NCBI GenBank assembly: GCA_002412715.1
Contig: DHVP01000006.1
Location: 43,413-107,412 of the forward strand
DNA: 64,000 bases
Direction: 5' to 3'
Source of the DNA: Deltaproteobacteria bacterium UBA5205
GTDB lineage: Bacteria; Desulfobacterota; Syntrophorhabdia; Syntrophorhabdales; Syntrophorhabdaceae
This document shows, piece by piece, positions 7,984 to 16,962 of the stretch. The translations under genes and the position numbers were made by a program. Each line of letters opens with the position of its first letter. Positions within the stretch are counted from its first letter, which is position 1. The notes under the pieces are model-generated. The model worked only from the letters and a program-made list of their open reading frames with translations, had not been told where the DNA came from and searched no databases.

Positions 7984-8988
7984 ATGGAAAAGAAAAGAAA
8001 GAAGGACCTTCTGATTCTGGGTATCCTCAGAAATTCCAGCGTCCCTCTCACAAGCATAAAGATAGCCCGGGAACTGGAGTCTCTCGGCCATGATATCAGC
8101 GAAAGAACGGTAAGGCTTTACCTGCAGCGCATGAATGCGGAAGGGTTGGCCGCGCAGAACGGCAAGAAGGGCCACGAGATAACCCTGAAAGGTGAGAGCG
8201 AACTGGATTCGTCCAAGATCATCGAACGGGTCGGGTTCCTTTCCGCCAAAATAGACCGCATGACCTACCAGATGAGCTTCGACCTCAATACCACATCAGG
8301 CAGCCTGGTCATTAACGTCACCCTGGTCGATCCGCGCCAGTTCGCGAAGAACGTCGAGTATATCCGGCGGGTATACGCGGATGGGTACGCAATGGGTCAC
8401 CTCCTGACGTTCCTCGGTCCCGGGGAATCGCTCGGGCACATCGCCATACCTGACGGCATGATCGGCATCGGAACGGTGTGTTCCATAACCCTTAACGGAG
8501 TTCTGCTCAAACACGGCATTCCCACTGTCTCACGCTTTGGCGGCCTTCTTGAGATCGAGGACAAGAAACCTGTCCGTTTCGTGGAGATCATAATGTACGA
8601 CGGAACGAGCATCGATCCTCTTGAAGTCTTCATCCGCAGCGGAATGACGAATTACATGGGAGCCGTTGACTCGGGAAGCGGCAGAATCGGGGCCAGTTTC
8701 CGTGAATTCCCCGCCGAGAGCAGGGACCTCGTGGAACAACTTGCCGAAAAACTCAAGAGGATCGGCCTCGGCGGCCTCGTCCGCATCGGCCTCCCCGGTC
8801 AACCGCTGCTCGACATCCCCGTGAATGAAGGCAGGGTCGGAGCCATAGTAATAGGCGGTCTCAACCCCGTATCGATCCTTGAAGAAACAGGCGTCAGGGC
8901 TTACTCGCGGGCCCTTGCGGGCCTTATCGACTTCAGCAGGCTCTTCCGCTACGAAGAGATGGAAACGAGGATAAAGGAGTTTTTGTAA
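7984..8988 (+). CDS. NrpR-like transcriptional repressor (winged helix plus DUF128 domain)
   Basis: A 334-residue regulator. Residues 1-70 form a winged-helix DNA-binding domain (LGILRNSSVPLTSIKIARELE, ISERTVRLYLQ), and residues about 85-330 are one NrpR/DUF128 effector domain (VVNVTLVDPRQF-like block, IGIGTVCSITLNGVLLKHGIPTVSRFGGLLEI, VGAIVIGGLNPV; quoted piecewise). In methanogens NrpR represses nif and gln genes and is released by 2-oxoglutarate; bacterial members are less studied. The ATG at 7984 follows AAAGGAG. Divergent arrangement with a glutamate synthase and shared palindromes support control of nitrogen assimilation. Confidence 0.85.
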   Translation: MEKKRKKDLLILGILRNSSVPLTSIKIARELESLGHDISERTVRLYLQRMNAEGLAAQNGKKGHEITLKGESELDSSKIIERVGFLSAKIDRMTYQMSFDLNTTSGSLVINVTLVDPRQFAKNVEYIRRVYADGYAMGHLLTFLGPGESLGHIAIPDGMIGIGTVCSITLNGVLLKHGIPTVSRFGGLLEIEDKKPVRFVEIIMYDGTSIDPLEVFIRSGMTNYMGAVDSGSGRIGASFREFPAESRDLVEQLAEKLKRIGLGGLVRIGLPGQPLLDIPVNEGRVGAIVIGGLNPVSILEETGVRAYSRALAGLIDFSRLFRYEEMETRIKEFL

Positions 8989-8989
8989 G

Positions 8990-9190
8990 AAGCAGGTAAT
9001 GGGTTATAGGTAAGAACGAACGATGAGTCTTTTCCGTCACCCATTATGCTTCTTCCGGCAATTTTGCCGTTTTAGCTACCGGCAATTTTGCCGGACGCAC
9101 ATCTGCGATACAAATCTGAAGTCCGATGTGCCTTCTCCCCCACCATCAGCGATGGGCAGTCTTTCCTATAACCCATAACCTATGACCCCT
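8990..9190. repeat. Intergenic inverted-repeat element, type GGTNATGGGTTATAGG (copy 1)
   Basis: The left arm GGTAATGGGTTATAGG (about 8995-9010) and the right arm, which reads GGTTATGGGTTATAGG on the minus strand (about 9166-9182), match at 15 of 16 positions. The element fills the gap between the repressor stop and the PhzF stop. Similar arms occur at 15851-16013 and 57661-57755. Confidence 0.55.
9057..9092. promoter_or_regulatory. Pair of GGCAATTTTGCC palindromes
   Basis: Two identical 12-bp palindromes (9057-9068 and 9081-9092), 24 bp apart start to start. They match the palindrome before the NrpR-like gene in half-site and spacing, but lie 3' of that gene and 3' of the convergent PhzF gene, with no promoter obvious to control. 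Confidence 0.5.
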
Positions 9191-9197
9191 CTTCTCT

Positions 9198-9983
9198 CTA
9201 TCCCACAAATTCACCCTTCATGACCGTGACGGCCTGGCCGAAAAGGTGGACGCGGTCACCGGCGAGATGAACCCTAACCACCCCTCCCCGCTGCGATATC
9301 TGGCAGGCGACGAGATCGTTCTTTCCGAGACGTTTACCCCAGAAGGGGCCGAGACAGCAATGAGATGAACCTGTAACGGGATCTTCGTTGACGCCCACGG
9401 CGGGCGCAAAAAAGCGGGAGACAAAATCGAACCCTTCCCTGGTTGCCAGGCTCGTCACAATGACCCCCCTGACCGGCAGCCTGAGGATCAGGGCAAAGTC
9501 CGGCGTCAAGCTTCTCACCGTTTCTTCCGAGGCGACCTCGACGATATAATCCGACCGGCTGGCGCCGACATAGATCGCAGACACACCGAGCGCCTCGGTG
9601 AGGCCATAGGGAGCGGTCACTTCTTCGTCAGGGGTCGAGGGAAAATCCAGACCGATCCAGTCGCCTTCCTGAGTGCACGTCAACGTACCGCTGCGCGTGT
9701 GGAACGTGATCTTTTCTCCGGCCCTGGCGAGGCCTTCCTGCCATAGAACGTGGGCGCTTGCAAGGGTGCCATGTCCGCACAGATCGACCTCCACCTTCGG
9801 GGTAAACCATCGCAGGTTGTATCCGTCGGCACTCCGGATGACAAATGCCGTCTCGGAAAGGTTCATCTCTGCGGCCACATTTTGCATCCAGGCGTCCACT
9901 TTCGGGTGGGGAAGGATGCAGACCCCTGCCGGATTGCCGCTGAACGGCCGCGAAGAAAAGGCATTGACGTTGAATATCTTCAT
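9198..9983 (-). CDS. PhzF family isomerase
   Basis: A 261-residue protein of the PhzF/diaminopimelate-epimerase-like fold, starting MKIFNVNAF with the ATG 6 nt after AAGGGG. The family acid residue is in MNLSETAFV (Glu44); other signatures are GNPAGV, DLCGHGTLASAHVL and NEDPVTGSSHCCLGP near the C-terminus. PhzF-like enzymes catalyse isomerisations without a cofactor; phenazine genes are absent, so the substrate is unknown. The gene stands alone and diverges from the small-peptide genes at 10186. Confidence 0.9.
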   Translation of the reverse strand: MKIFNVNAFSSRPFSGNPAGVCILPHPKVDAWMQNVAAEMNLSETAFVIRSADGYNLRWFTPKVEVDLCGHGTLASAHVLWQEGLARAGEKITFHTRSGTLTCTQEGDWIGLDFPSTPDEEVTAPYGLTEALGVSAIYVGASRSDYIVEVASEETVRSLTPDFALILRLPVRGVIVTSLATREGFDFVSRFFAPAVGVNEDPVTGSSHCCLGPFWGKRLGKNDLVACQISQRGGVVRVHLAGDRVHLFGQAVTVMKGEFVG

Positions 9984-10101
9984 GACAACCCCTTGAACGA
10001 AGTCTTTGATATTGTAACCCCGGTATATCGTTAAGATTGTGCGCCTCACGCCTGTCGTTGTCAACACCGTTCGGAAAGGGATACAAAACATCTTACAGTT
10101 A

Positions 10102-10130
10102 TTGACAATTCTCATCCATTTGCATATGCT
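10102..10130 (+). promoter_or_regulatory. Sigma-70 promoter for the small-peptide / CHAT genes
   Basis: TTGACA (10102-10107), a 17-nt spacer and TATGCT (10125-10130). It is 56 nt upstream of the first peptide ATG and is the best promoter before 10186-14151. Confidence 0.65.
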
Positions 10131-10185
10131 GTTTAACAGGAATGGTTGTGACGGCAGTACTAGTCTGGAAAGGGGGTTTGTTGCC

Positions 10186-10314
10186 ATGAAAGTAATCACC
10201 AGGATCATTGTCACTACCCTTTTGGTGCTTTCGGCTTCAAGCATCTGTCTTGCCGATCCACCGGATCCGCCGGCCCCTCCACAATCGCAATATACTATTC
10301 AACTGCCCGGCTAA
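10186..10314 (+). CDS. Small secreted proline-rich peptide A
   Basis: A 42-residue ORF with a classical signal peptide (MKVITRIIVTTLLVLSASSICLA) and a mature part of about 19 residues beginning DPPDPPAPPQ. The ATG follows AAAGGGGG. It is clearly a paralogue of the next ORF, sharing ICLA followed by PPDPP, and lies under a good promoter upstream of a secreted TPR-CHAT protein. Too short for family assignment; the paralogy and shared signal-peptide architecture argue that it is real. Confidence 0.6.
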   Translation: MKVITRIIVTTLLVLSASSICLADPPDPPAPPQSQYTIQLPG

Positions 10315-10360
10315 GAGGTCCTCGGATCCACAAGATGACGAAGGAGGCGAAAAAGATCCC

Positions 10361-10576
10361 ATGAAGAAATTTGTTTTGACACTGATAGTGGTTTTGTTCC
10401 TCATCACCTCTGTCAATATCTGTCTTGCAGAGAAGGGGCGCGATCCTCCGGATCCCCCTGCCGCACCTCAGATAGACCTCTCATTGCAGGCATCCCTGGT
10501 AGAACCGCCCGATCCGCAGGCCTTCGGCGAATTCGATGGAGCGCCCCGGTTTCAATCCGATCGGAGCGATTTCTGA
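10361..10576 (+). CDS. Small secreted proline-rich peptide B
   Basis: A 71-residue ORF: signal peptide (MKKFVLTLIVVLFLITSVNICLA), then EKGRDPPDPPAAPQ, a middle segment and a second PPDPQ motif. The ATG is 13 nt after AAGGAGG. The mature peptide is about 48 residues and acidic. It repeats the design of peptide A, 46 nt upstream, and precedes the CHAT gene by 119 nt. No known family is recognised. Confidence 0.62.
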   Translation: MKKFVLTLIVVLFLITSVNICLAEKGRDPPDPPAAPQIDLSLQASLVEPPDPQAFGEFDGAPRFQSDRSDF

Positions 10577-10695
10577 AAAGTGGTTATCTTTCACGGGGTC
10601 AGGTTCGAGACGGTCGCCCTCGCCGGTAGACACGTTGTAAACAGTGCTCAAAAAAATATGTCGAGAAAATATGCACCGGCGATACCGTTGACACA

Positions 10696-13600
10696 ATGAA
10701 GAACCGCAGGATCACGCACCCGTTTCTTATTGCCCTTTTCATCGTATCCGCCTTGACTGTTTCTTCGTACCTGCCCTTTTTTTCTTCCTTTGCCTCGACG
10801 ACACTGAACCAAGACCAGCAAAAACTATACGATGAACTTGTCCGCGGCTCCGACTCCGGTGTAAGCGGTTTCTGGAGAGCCTTTGACGACAACAAGGAGA
10901 AGATTGACGGACCCGTCCTTCAGAAGACACTCGAACATGCCGTCGGGAGCCGGGACGAAACCCTTGTCAACCTCGTCCTCGAAGGGGCGCGCATAAAAGG
11001 CGACGAGAAGACGCTGATCTCCATGATGCTGACAGCCGGCGATTTCTTTCTTTCCATTTCCCGGTACAATGAAGCCTTGAAACTTTACGACGCCTCGATG
11101 CCGCTGGCCCGAGCTGCAGGAAACCCCCTGCTTACGGCAAAGGCATATGAAGGCAACGGCGACATTGCGTTTTATTCGGGGAATCCAACCAACGCCCTTA
11201 TGATGTACAACCGGGCAGCGGATCTCTATGCCAGGGAAGCTTCTGAACTCGGTCAGGGCATCGTGGCCCGAAAAATAGGAGATGTCCTGCTGCAGACGGG
11301 TGACAACGGTCAGGCCATGACCGCGCTCCAACGGTCCCTCGCTATTCTCTCTCGTCTAAAAAGCCCCGTGGAAGAGGCAAACGCTTACCGCAGTTTCGGA
11401 AACCTCGCCATGAGACAACGGGACCACAAGACCGCCCTGGGCTCCATGGAAATTGCCCTCGCGCGGTACACGGCCGCCGGTTACAGGAACGGCGAGGCCG
11501 ACATTTACCGGGCTTTCGGGGAGACGGCCCTTCGAACCGGAGACAACGAAAAGGCGACGGAAAACTACGAAAAAGCCCTCGCCATATATGACAAAACAGG
11601 ATCGCTTGTCGGCCAGGGTTACGCCCGTAAAGGACTGGCGGACATCGCTTATTTCGCCGGCAAGAATGATAAAGCCCGGGGGCTCTACGAAAAGGCCCTC
11701 GATATCTTTACGGCAGCCGGTTATCCCCTGGGGCAGGCTGACGTGCTAAGGAGGATGGGGCAGCTCAACCTTCGCATGGGTCAGATAGCCCAGGCCCTCG
11801 AAGCCTACGAGAAGGCCCTCCCCGTCTATCGGAAGGTAAGAGAGCCGGTGGGGCAGGCCGACGTATACAAGGGGCTGGGCGACATTGGTTATTACAGCAG
11901 AAATTTTTCAAGGGCGCTGGAGATGTACGACAAGGCCCTCCCCTACTACGTCCACGCCGGCGAGCCCCTCGGTCAGGGCAACGTGCAGCGCTCCATCGGA
12001 GATATCCATTTCTACGCCGGTGACTACACCAGGGCCATGGAATATTACGAAAAGGCGCTCGCCCTCTATATCAAGTCACATTCCCCTATGGGCCAGGCAA
12101 ACACGTACCGCACCATGGGCGAGACCTACCTGAGGCTCAAGAAGAACGACCACGCAGGTGCAATGTTCAATTCGGCAATGGCCCTCTACAAGAAGACCAA
12201 TGAGCCTGTCGGCCAGGGCGATATCTACAAGACCCTTGGCGAGATGTACCTCAAGAATGGCGACAAAATGGGGGCGCTCGACATGTTCCGGCAGGCACTG
12301 GTGCACCTCAAGAGCGCACATTCCGTCGTAGACCAGGGGCATGCATACCAGGGAATCGGCGACGTATTTCTGTCGGCGGGCGATCTGGAAAAGTCTCTCG
12401 AGAATTATGACATGGCCCTCGTCCTTTACCGTCAGATGCAGGACAAGGAATCCGAAGGCTTCGTGCTTATCAAGAAGGCATCGGTATTCGGCCGGAAGAA
12501 AGATGTAAAGGAGGCCGTAAAATTCTTTGAAGCCGGTCTCGGCAAGTTCGAACAGGTGCGAACCCAGGCGGTGTTCCCCGACATGAAGAAGAGCTACATG
12601 GAGAAGGTTTACGGTTACTATGAGGACGCCGCCCTGTTCATGCTCGACAATAATGAAAACGAAAAGGCCTTTCACTATATCGAGGCCATGAAGGCCCGGG
12701 TATTCCTCGACCAGCTCGCAGAGGCACGCGTCGACCTCCAGAAAGGCATCGACCCGGCGATGAAAAAAGAGCGCGACTTGCTTGAAGCGGACCTCCTGGT
12801 CATGGAGAGAAAACTGGCGCAAGAATCGAAAAAGGGTACCCCCGACAAAGAAGTCATCGAAAAACTGGAAAAAGACTCTTCCGTCACCCAGGAAAAGCTT
12901 GACGTTCTCAGACGGGAAATACGATACAGGAACCCTCTCTATGCGTCCGTACAGTACCCCGAGCCCATCGCGGCGAAGTCTCTCCAGGAAAAAGTCTTGA
13001 GAGAGGGAGAGATCCTTGCCCAGTACTTTCTGTCAAAGCAGGGTGTCTATTGCCTGTTGATCAGTAAAACGGATTTCAATGTCATCGACCTTCCCGTCAC
13101 CCATGCTGACCTGGTCCGGAAAGTAAACGACCTTCTCGGAAACATCCGGGGTTATCAGGAGGGAGAGCGTTTTCGTGCAAGCCTTGCGGAAGACCTTTAT
13201 GACATTCTGGTGAAGCCCCTCGAGCCTTTTCTGGGCGACAGAACGATCATCGTGGTACCCCAGGGCGTTCTCGCGTACCTTCCTTTTGAAGCCTTGCGGA
13301 CCCATGAGAACGGCAAGAAGATGTTCATGATAGAAAAGTACCGCGTCAAATACATACAATCGGGGACGGTTCTCGGGGTACTGCGCAGCCAGTACGAACG
13401 GGAAAGCCCGGGCGGGAGCTTTATTGGTTTCGGCGATCCGGTTTACGACTACCGGAGCTACGTGTCGGAAAAATCAAAAGGCAGAGAAGAGGAAAAACCG
13501 GAAGGCAACGACAAGGAAACCGAAGCACCGACCGCCACCCCCGGTGCGGCATTCATAAAGAACAACTACCTCAGGGCCGGAGGCACCCTGACGAGACTGG

Positions 13601-14151
13601 AAGGCAGCGGCGAGGAGATAGAGGGAATCCGGAAGATATATGAGAATCGGGGCGGTGCGGCCCGATCGTTTCTGAGGATCGAGGCCCGGGAAGAAAATGC
13701 CCGATCTCCCCAGATGAGCCAGTACACCTTCGTGCACTTCTCCACGCATGGTATCGTGGAGCCGGGGTTCCAGGCGATCGCGTTAAGCCAGATACCGGGG
13801 GACCAAGACGGGTTTCTCACGCTCGGGGAGATCATGAACAGCCGCTTCAATGCCCGCCTCGTCGTTCTCTCCGCGTGCGAAACCGGCCTCGGGGACTCAA
13901 GCTACGCCGAAGGTATCACCGGGCTCACGAGGGCCGTCATGTACGCCGGCAGCGCCGCGGCGCTTGTCAGCCTCTGGAGCGTCGCCGACGAAGGTACCCG
14001 CGATCTGATGGTCCGGTTCTATGAAGGTATGATAAACAAAGAAATCGCAAAAACCGAGGCCCTCCGTGCCGCCAAAATCCAGCTGCTCACCGATACCAAA
14101 AGCTTTTCCCACCCCTTTTTCTGGTCAGCATTTGTGATGTATGGAGAATAA
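10696..14151 (+). CDS. Secreted TPR-CHAT protein (caspase-like peptidase domain)
   Basis: An 1151-residue protein with an N-terminal signal or anchor helix (residues about 5-30), roughly a dozen 40-residue TPR repeats (about 115-640, each with variants of GQADVYKGLGDI and ALEMYDKALPYY), a linker helix with coiled-coil character (about 690-760), and a C-terminal CHAT domain. The caspase-type dyad is intact: His1018 in FSTHG and Cys1061 in SACETG, followed by GLTRAVMYAGSAAALVSLW. CHAT proteases are cysteine peptidases often activated through their TPR part. The N-terminal signal places it outside the cytoplasm. No clear ribosome site precedes the ATG at 10696. Two small secreted peptides lie directly upstream and are candidate substrates or ligands. 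Confidence 0.9.
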   Translation: MKNRRITHPFLIALFIVSALTVSSYLPFFSSFASTTLNQDQQKLYDELVRGSDSGVSGFWRAFDDNKEKIDGPVLQKTLEHAVGSRDETLVNLVLEGARIKGDEKTLISMMLTAGDFFLSISRYNEALKLYDASMPLARAAGNPLLTAKAYEGNGDIAFYSGNPTNALMMYNRAADLYAREASELGQGIVARKIGDVLLQTGDNGQAMTALQRSLAILSRLKSPVEEANAYRSFGNLAMRQRDHKTALGSMEIALARYTAAGYRNGEADIYRAFGETALRTGDNEKATENYEKALAIYDKTGSLVGQGYARKGLADIAYFAGKNDKARGLYEKALDIFTAAGYPLGQADVLRRMGQLNLRMGQIAQALEAYEKALPVYRKVREPVGQADVYKGLGDIGYYSRNFSRALEMYDKALPYYVHAGEPLGQGNVQRSIGDIHFYAGDYTRAMEYYEKALALYIKSHSPMGQANTYRTMGETYLRLKKNDHAGAMFNSAMALYKKTNEPVGQGDIYKTLGEMYLKNGDKMGALDMFRQALVHLKSAHSVVDQGHAYQGIGDVFLSAGDLEKSLENYDMALVLYRQMQDKESEGFVLIKKASVFGRKKDVKEAVKFFEAGLGKFEQVRTQAVFPDMKKSYMEKVYGYYEDAALFMLDNNENEKAFHYIEAMKARVFLDQLAEARVDLQKGIDPAMKKERDLLEADLLVMERKLAQESKKGTPDKEVIEKLEKDSSVTQEKLDVLRREIRYRNPLYASVQYPEPIAAKSLQEKVLREGEILAQYFLSKQGVYCLLISKTDFNVIDLPVTHADLVRKVNDLLGNIRGYQEGERFRASLAEDLYDILVKPLEPFLGDRTIIVVPQGVLAYLPFEALRTHENGKKMFMIEKYRVKYIQSGTVLGVLRSQYERESPGGSFIGFGDPVYDYRSYVSEKSKGREEEKPEGNDKETEAPTATPGAAFIKNNYLRAGGTLTRLEGSGEEIEGIRKIYENRGGAARSFLRIEAREENARSPQMSQYTFVHFSTHGIVEPGFQAIALSQIPGDQDGFLTLGEIMNSRFNARLVVLSACETGLGDSSYAEGITGLTRAVMYAGSAAALVSLWSVADEGTRDLMVRFYEGMINKEIAKTEALRAAKIQLLTDTKSFSHPFFWSAFVMYGE

Positions 14152-14159
14152 AGAAACGT

Positions 14160-15770
14160 TTACTTGTATATTCCACACCCCAGGTAGACGTCCCCTACCC
14201 GCTGGCAGTAGGTTGTTTTTTCCAGGATTTTACCGGTGACCGGGTTTATCCATTTGTAGTCGCTCCAACCCTTGCCCTGCGTCCTCGCAACGTCCGTGAT
14301 CTCCTTCATGAAGTATTTCCCGTCGGCGTCCTTCAGTTCGAGCATGGCCTTGCCGACAAGCCTGGCGTTCTGCCCGTGGGCGACAGTCACGCCATCCATG
14401 GTATTCACAAAAATGTAGAGATCGCCCTTAACGAAACGTCCATGTGGGTCGCTTATTTCTGCATATACTTTTTTGGCGTCGCTGGAATTCTTCAGGTAGC
14501 CGGCTGCCTTTTCCACAAAAAGCACCACCTCCTCCCTGCTGACCGACGGCATCTCGGAGACGGCACGGTCCTGTAATTTAAACTGGTTCCCGAGCCTGTT
14601 CAACTCCAGCGACAGGGCGGACAGGTTGGAGGACGCTTCGGCGTTCTCCGATATGTTCCTGGCCGCCGTGTCCATTATCCTGGATATCTTCTGTATGTTG
14701 TTGTTGATCTCGTTTGTCGTGGCGCTCTGTTCTTCGGATGCCACCGCGATCTGATTGATCTGCGCCGCCAGCGTATTGATCTGGTTCAATATCTCCTTGA
14801 GGGCATTACCGGATTTTCCCGTCTCATTATTACCAATCTCCACCTCCTTGACGCCGCCCTCCATGGAGACCACGGCATTTTTCATCTCATCCTGCATGGT
14901 CCGTATCGTCTCGCCGATCTGCTTCGTCGCACCCGTGGTTCTCTCGGCCAGTTTACGGACCTCATCGGCGACGACGGCAAATCCTCGTCCGTGTTCACCG
15001 GCCCTTGCCGCCTCAATGGCGGCATTGAGGGCCAGAAGGTTGGTCTGCTCGGCGATTTCGTTGATGATCCCGGCGATCTCCCCGATCTGGTCGGAACGCT
15101 CGCCCAGTTTATGGATGATAAGGGCCGATTCCTTGACCCTTTCGTCGATCCGGCCCATGCTCCGGATGATCTCCTGGATAATATTCTCACCTGTCATCGC
15201 TGAATTGTTTGCGATCTCGGAACTCTTCGCGGCCGCGATGCAGTTGTTCGTAATCTCCGCCGCCGTGGCCGACATCTCTTCACTCGCCGTCGCTACGGAG
15301 GTGATCTCCATAACCACCACGTCCGCACCCCGTGCCATCTGGGTCGCTGTGGCATCAAGGGTATTGACGGCAAACGAGATCTCGTTGCTCCTTTCCGCAA
15401 CCCCGGCCAGGGCGTCACTGAAATGCTCCACAAAGCTGTTGTAATTCTTGCCCATCCCACCGAATTCATTATCCGATGTACCATCCAGCCGTCTCGTGAG
15501 ATCACCTTTTACAAGGATCTCGAGAGACTCCCCAATCTCTTTCAACGGCGCACGTACCTGACGGGCCATGCAATAACCCGCCAGAAGCACAATGATAGCG
15601 GCGGCCAGAAATGCAAAGACCGTAAGGATGCCCGAAGAAGATGAGTCACTGCGTCCGCCGGCCGGTTGTAAATGGAATGCAATGCCCAGACCGATCAGAA
15701 AGACAGCGGCTGCATAAGGCCCAGCCATGACTTTTTGTGTGATAGACAAACTCCGCAGGAACGTTTTCAC
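14160..15770 (-). CDS. Methyl-accepting chemotaxis protein with a C-terminal Cache-like domain
   Basis: A 536-residue chemoreceptor. Two membrane helices (about 13-33 and 47-67) enclose a very short periplasmic loop, so there is no periplasmic sensor. Then come HAMP (about 70-125), the methylation/signalling region with the hairpin tip EIAEQTNLLALNAAIEAARAG and GRGFAVVADEVRKLAERT (quoted in parts), and, after residue about 410, a single-Cache-type domain (VVLFVEKAAGYLK, YIFVNTMDGVTVAHGQN, WSDYKWINPVTGK). The sensor is therefore cytoplasmic and C-terminal. GTG start 6 nt after AGGAGGGG. Related receptors with this order are known in Desulfobacterota; ligand unknown. Confidence 0.88.
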   Translation of the reverse strand: MKTFLRSLSITQKVMAGPYAAAVFLIGLGIAFHLQPAGGRSDSSSSGILTVFAFLAAAIIVLLAGYCMARQVRAPLKEIGESLEILVKGDLTRRLDGTSDNEFGGMGKNYNSFVEHFSDALAGVAERSNEISFAVNTLDATATQMARGADVVVMEITSVATASEEMSATAAEITNNCIAAAKSSEIANNSAMTGENIIQEIIRSMGRIDERVKESALIIHKLGERSDQIGEIAGIINEIAEQTNLLALNAAIEAARAGEHGRGFAVVADEVRKLAERTTGATKQIGETIRTMQDEMKNAVVSMEGGVKEVEIGNNETGKSGNALKEILNQINTLAAQINQIAVASEEQSATTNEINNNIQKISRIMDTAARNISENAEASSNLSALSLELNRLGNQFKLQDRAVSEMPSVSREEVVLFVEKAAGYLKNSSDAKKVYAEISDPHGRFVKGDLYIFVNTMDGVTVAHGQNARLVGKAMLELKDADGKYFMKEITDVARTQGKGWSDYKWINPVTGKILEKTTYCQRVGDVYLGCGIYK

Positions 15771-15850
15771 TATACCCCTCCTAATTAGTAACTCTCCTTT
15801 GTTTTTTATCGAAGATATGGAGTTCGGATTAAGAATAAAGATGGGGAAAA

Positions 15851-16013
15851 ACCCAGGTGATAGGTAATGGGTTATAGGTTATTGGGAAAGGCATAATACA
15901 TATAACCTGATGTGCGATAGCCTGTTGACTGTCCGGAAAAAGGTTGACCTTTAAAGAGAGGCATGGGGGAGCTTGGTCCCATTACCATCATCTATTGCCT
16001 ATCACCCATTTCC
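15851..16013. repeat. Intergenic inverted-repeat element (copy 2)
   Basis: The left arm contains GGTGATAGGTAATGGGTTATAGG spread over 15855-15878, and the right arm (15990-16013) reads AAATGGGTGATAGGCAATAG on the minus strand. The arms pair imperfectly and resemble those at 8990-9190. The element ends at the stop codon of pxpC. The core differs from copy 1. Confidence 0.5.
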
Positions 16014-16014
16014 A

Positions 16015-16962
16015 TTATTGCTTCTTACAGAAGAACGAAATTGCGTCCCTTCTTGCTCTCCAGAGGCGCTCGGCCTCTTCGATATCGATGGACCTTAAAA
16101 GGACGCTGTCGCCGGGTTTTATGTGGGCCAGTCTCTCCATGTCGACATCGGCTACCGTGGCGAGGCGGGCATAATCGCCTATGGTCCTCTCGGTGAGATT
16201 GATGATGGGGAATCCGTCGGGCGGGATCTGGATCGTACCAGGGAGGATGCCTTCGGATATGATGCTTCGCCTGGCCTTCTTTTTGAACATGATCGGGTTT
16301 CCTTCCAGACGGATACCCGTCCTGTTAAGGCGTGACGCGGCGCTGAAAAGGGCCGCGTCCGTTCTCCTCTCCAGGAATCTGACAGATGCGGACGTGAAAT
16401 GATCCGCCTCCGGCCCGGGTATGACCCTGACGATATGCGGTTCACGCATGGAGGGTATCATAGTGTCGGGAACACCGAGGAGTTGCGCCGGGTTATGGAG
16501 GTCTGTCAGGAGGATCCTGTCCCACTTCATGAGCGGTCTTCCGTGAAACCCGCCCAACTTGCATTCGAGGTTTATGGTGCGGCTCCCCATCACAGGCTCG
16601 ACATCGATGATCCCCGAAAAGGCGATATAGTAACGCAGGCCTTCCAGGACCTCCCGTACCCTCAGAATACTTCCCTTCCTTGCACGATAGGCCGACCATG
16701 GGCGCAGGAGTTCATCGTCGAGGGTCGCTTTCACCCGTGCCCCCGTTATGGCGAAGGTCACCTCCTGTGAAAAGCACAGCCGAAGATCATTTCCCATGAC
16801 CTCGATTACGGGGGCGTCTTCCGGGTTTTGGAGAAGGAACCGGGCCATCGAGCATGCGAAACGATCAAGCTCTCGTGAGGACGGAACGCCTATATGCCCG
16901 TGGCCGTATCTGCCGCGGTCCACGATGATTGACAGGAAACCTGGCCCCATAACCTCTATCAT
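16015..16962 (-). CDS. pxpC: 5-oxoprolinase subunit PxpC (KipA / biotin-dependent carboxyltransferase-like)
   Basis: A 315-residue protein with the KipA/PxpC fold: MGPGFLSIIVDRGRYGHGHIG at the N-terminus (in parts), NLECKLGGFHGRPL in the middle and PPDGFPIINLTERTIGDYARLATV near the C-terminus. With PxpA and PxpB it forms the bacterial ATP-dependent 5-oxoprolinase that recycles pyroglutamate to glutamate. Its ATG overlaps the pxpB stop by 4 nt, indicating translational coupling. pxpA is not visible in the window. Confidence 0.88.
   Translation of the reverse strand: MIEVMGPGFLSIIVDRGRYGHGHIGVPSSRELDRFACSMARFLLQNPEDAPVIEVMGNDLRLCFSQEVTFAITGARVKATLDDELLRPWSAYRARKGSILRVREVLEGLRYYIAFSGIIDVEPVMGSRTINLECKLGGFHGRPLMKWDRILLTDLHNPAQLLGVPDTMIPSMREPHIVRVIPGPEADHFTSASVRFLERRTDAALFSAASRLNRTGIRLEGNPIMFKKKARRSIISEGILPGTIQIPPDGFPIINLTERTIGDYARLATVADVDMERLAHIKPGDSVLLRSIDIEEAERLWRARRDAISFFCKKQ

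Noticed and set aside
10605..10640. GGTTCGAGAC reminiscent of a tRNA T-arm
   Set aside because: No matching acceptor, D or anticodon stems can be drawn around it.
11100..12500. Regular 120-bp DNA repetition resembling a tandem or CRISPR-like array
   Set aside because: The period is that of 40-residue TPR units and stays in frame in the CHAT protein; units diverge at codon third positions.
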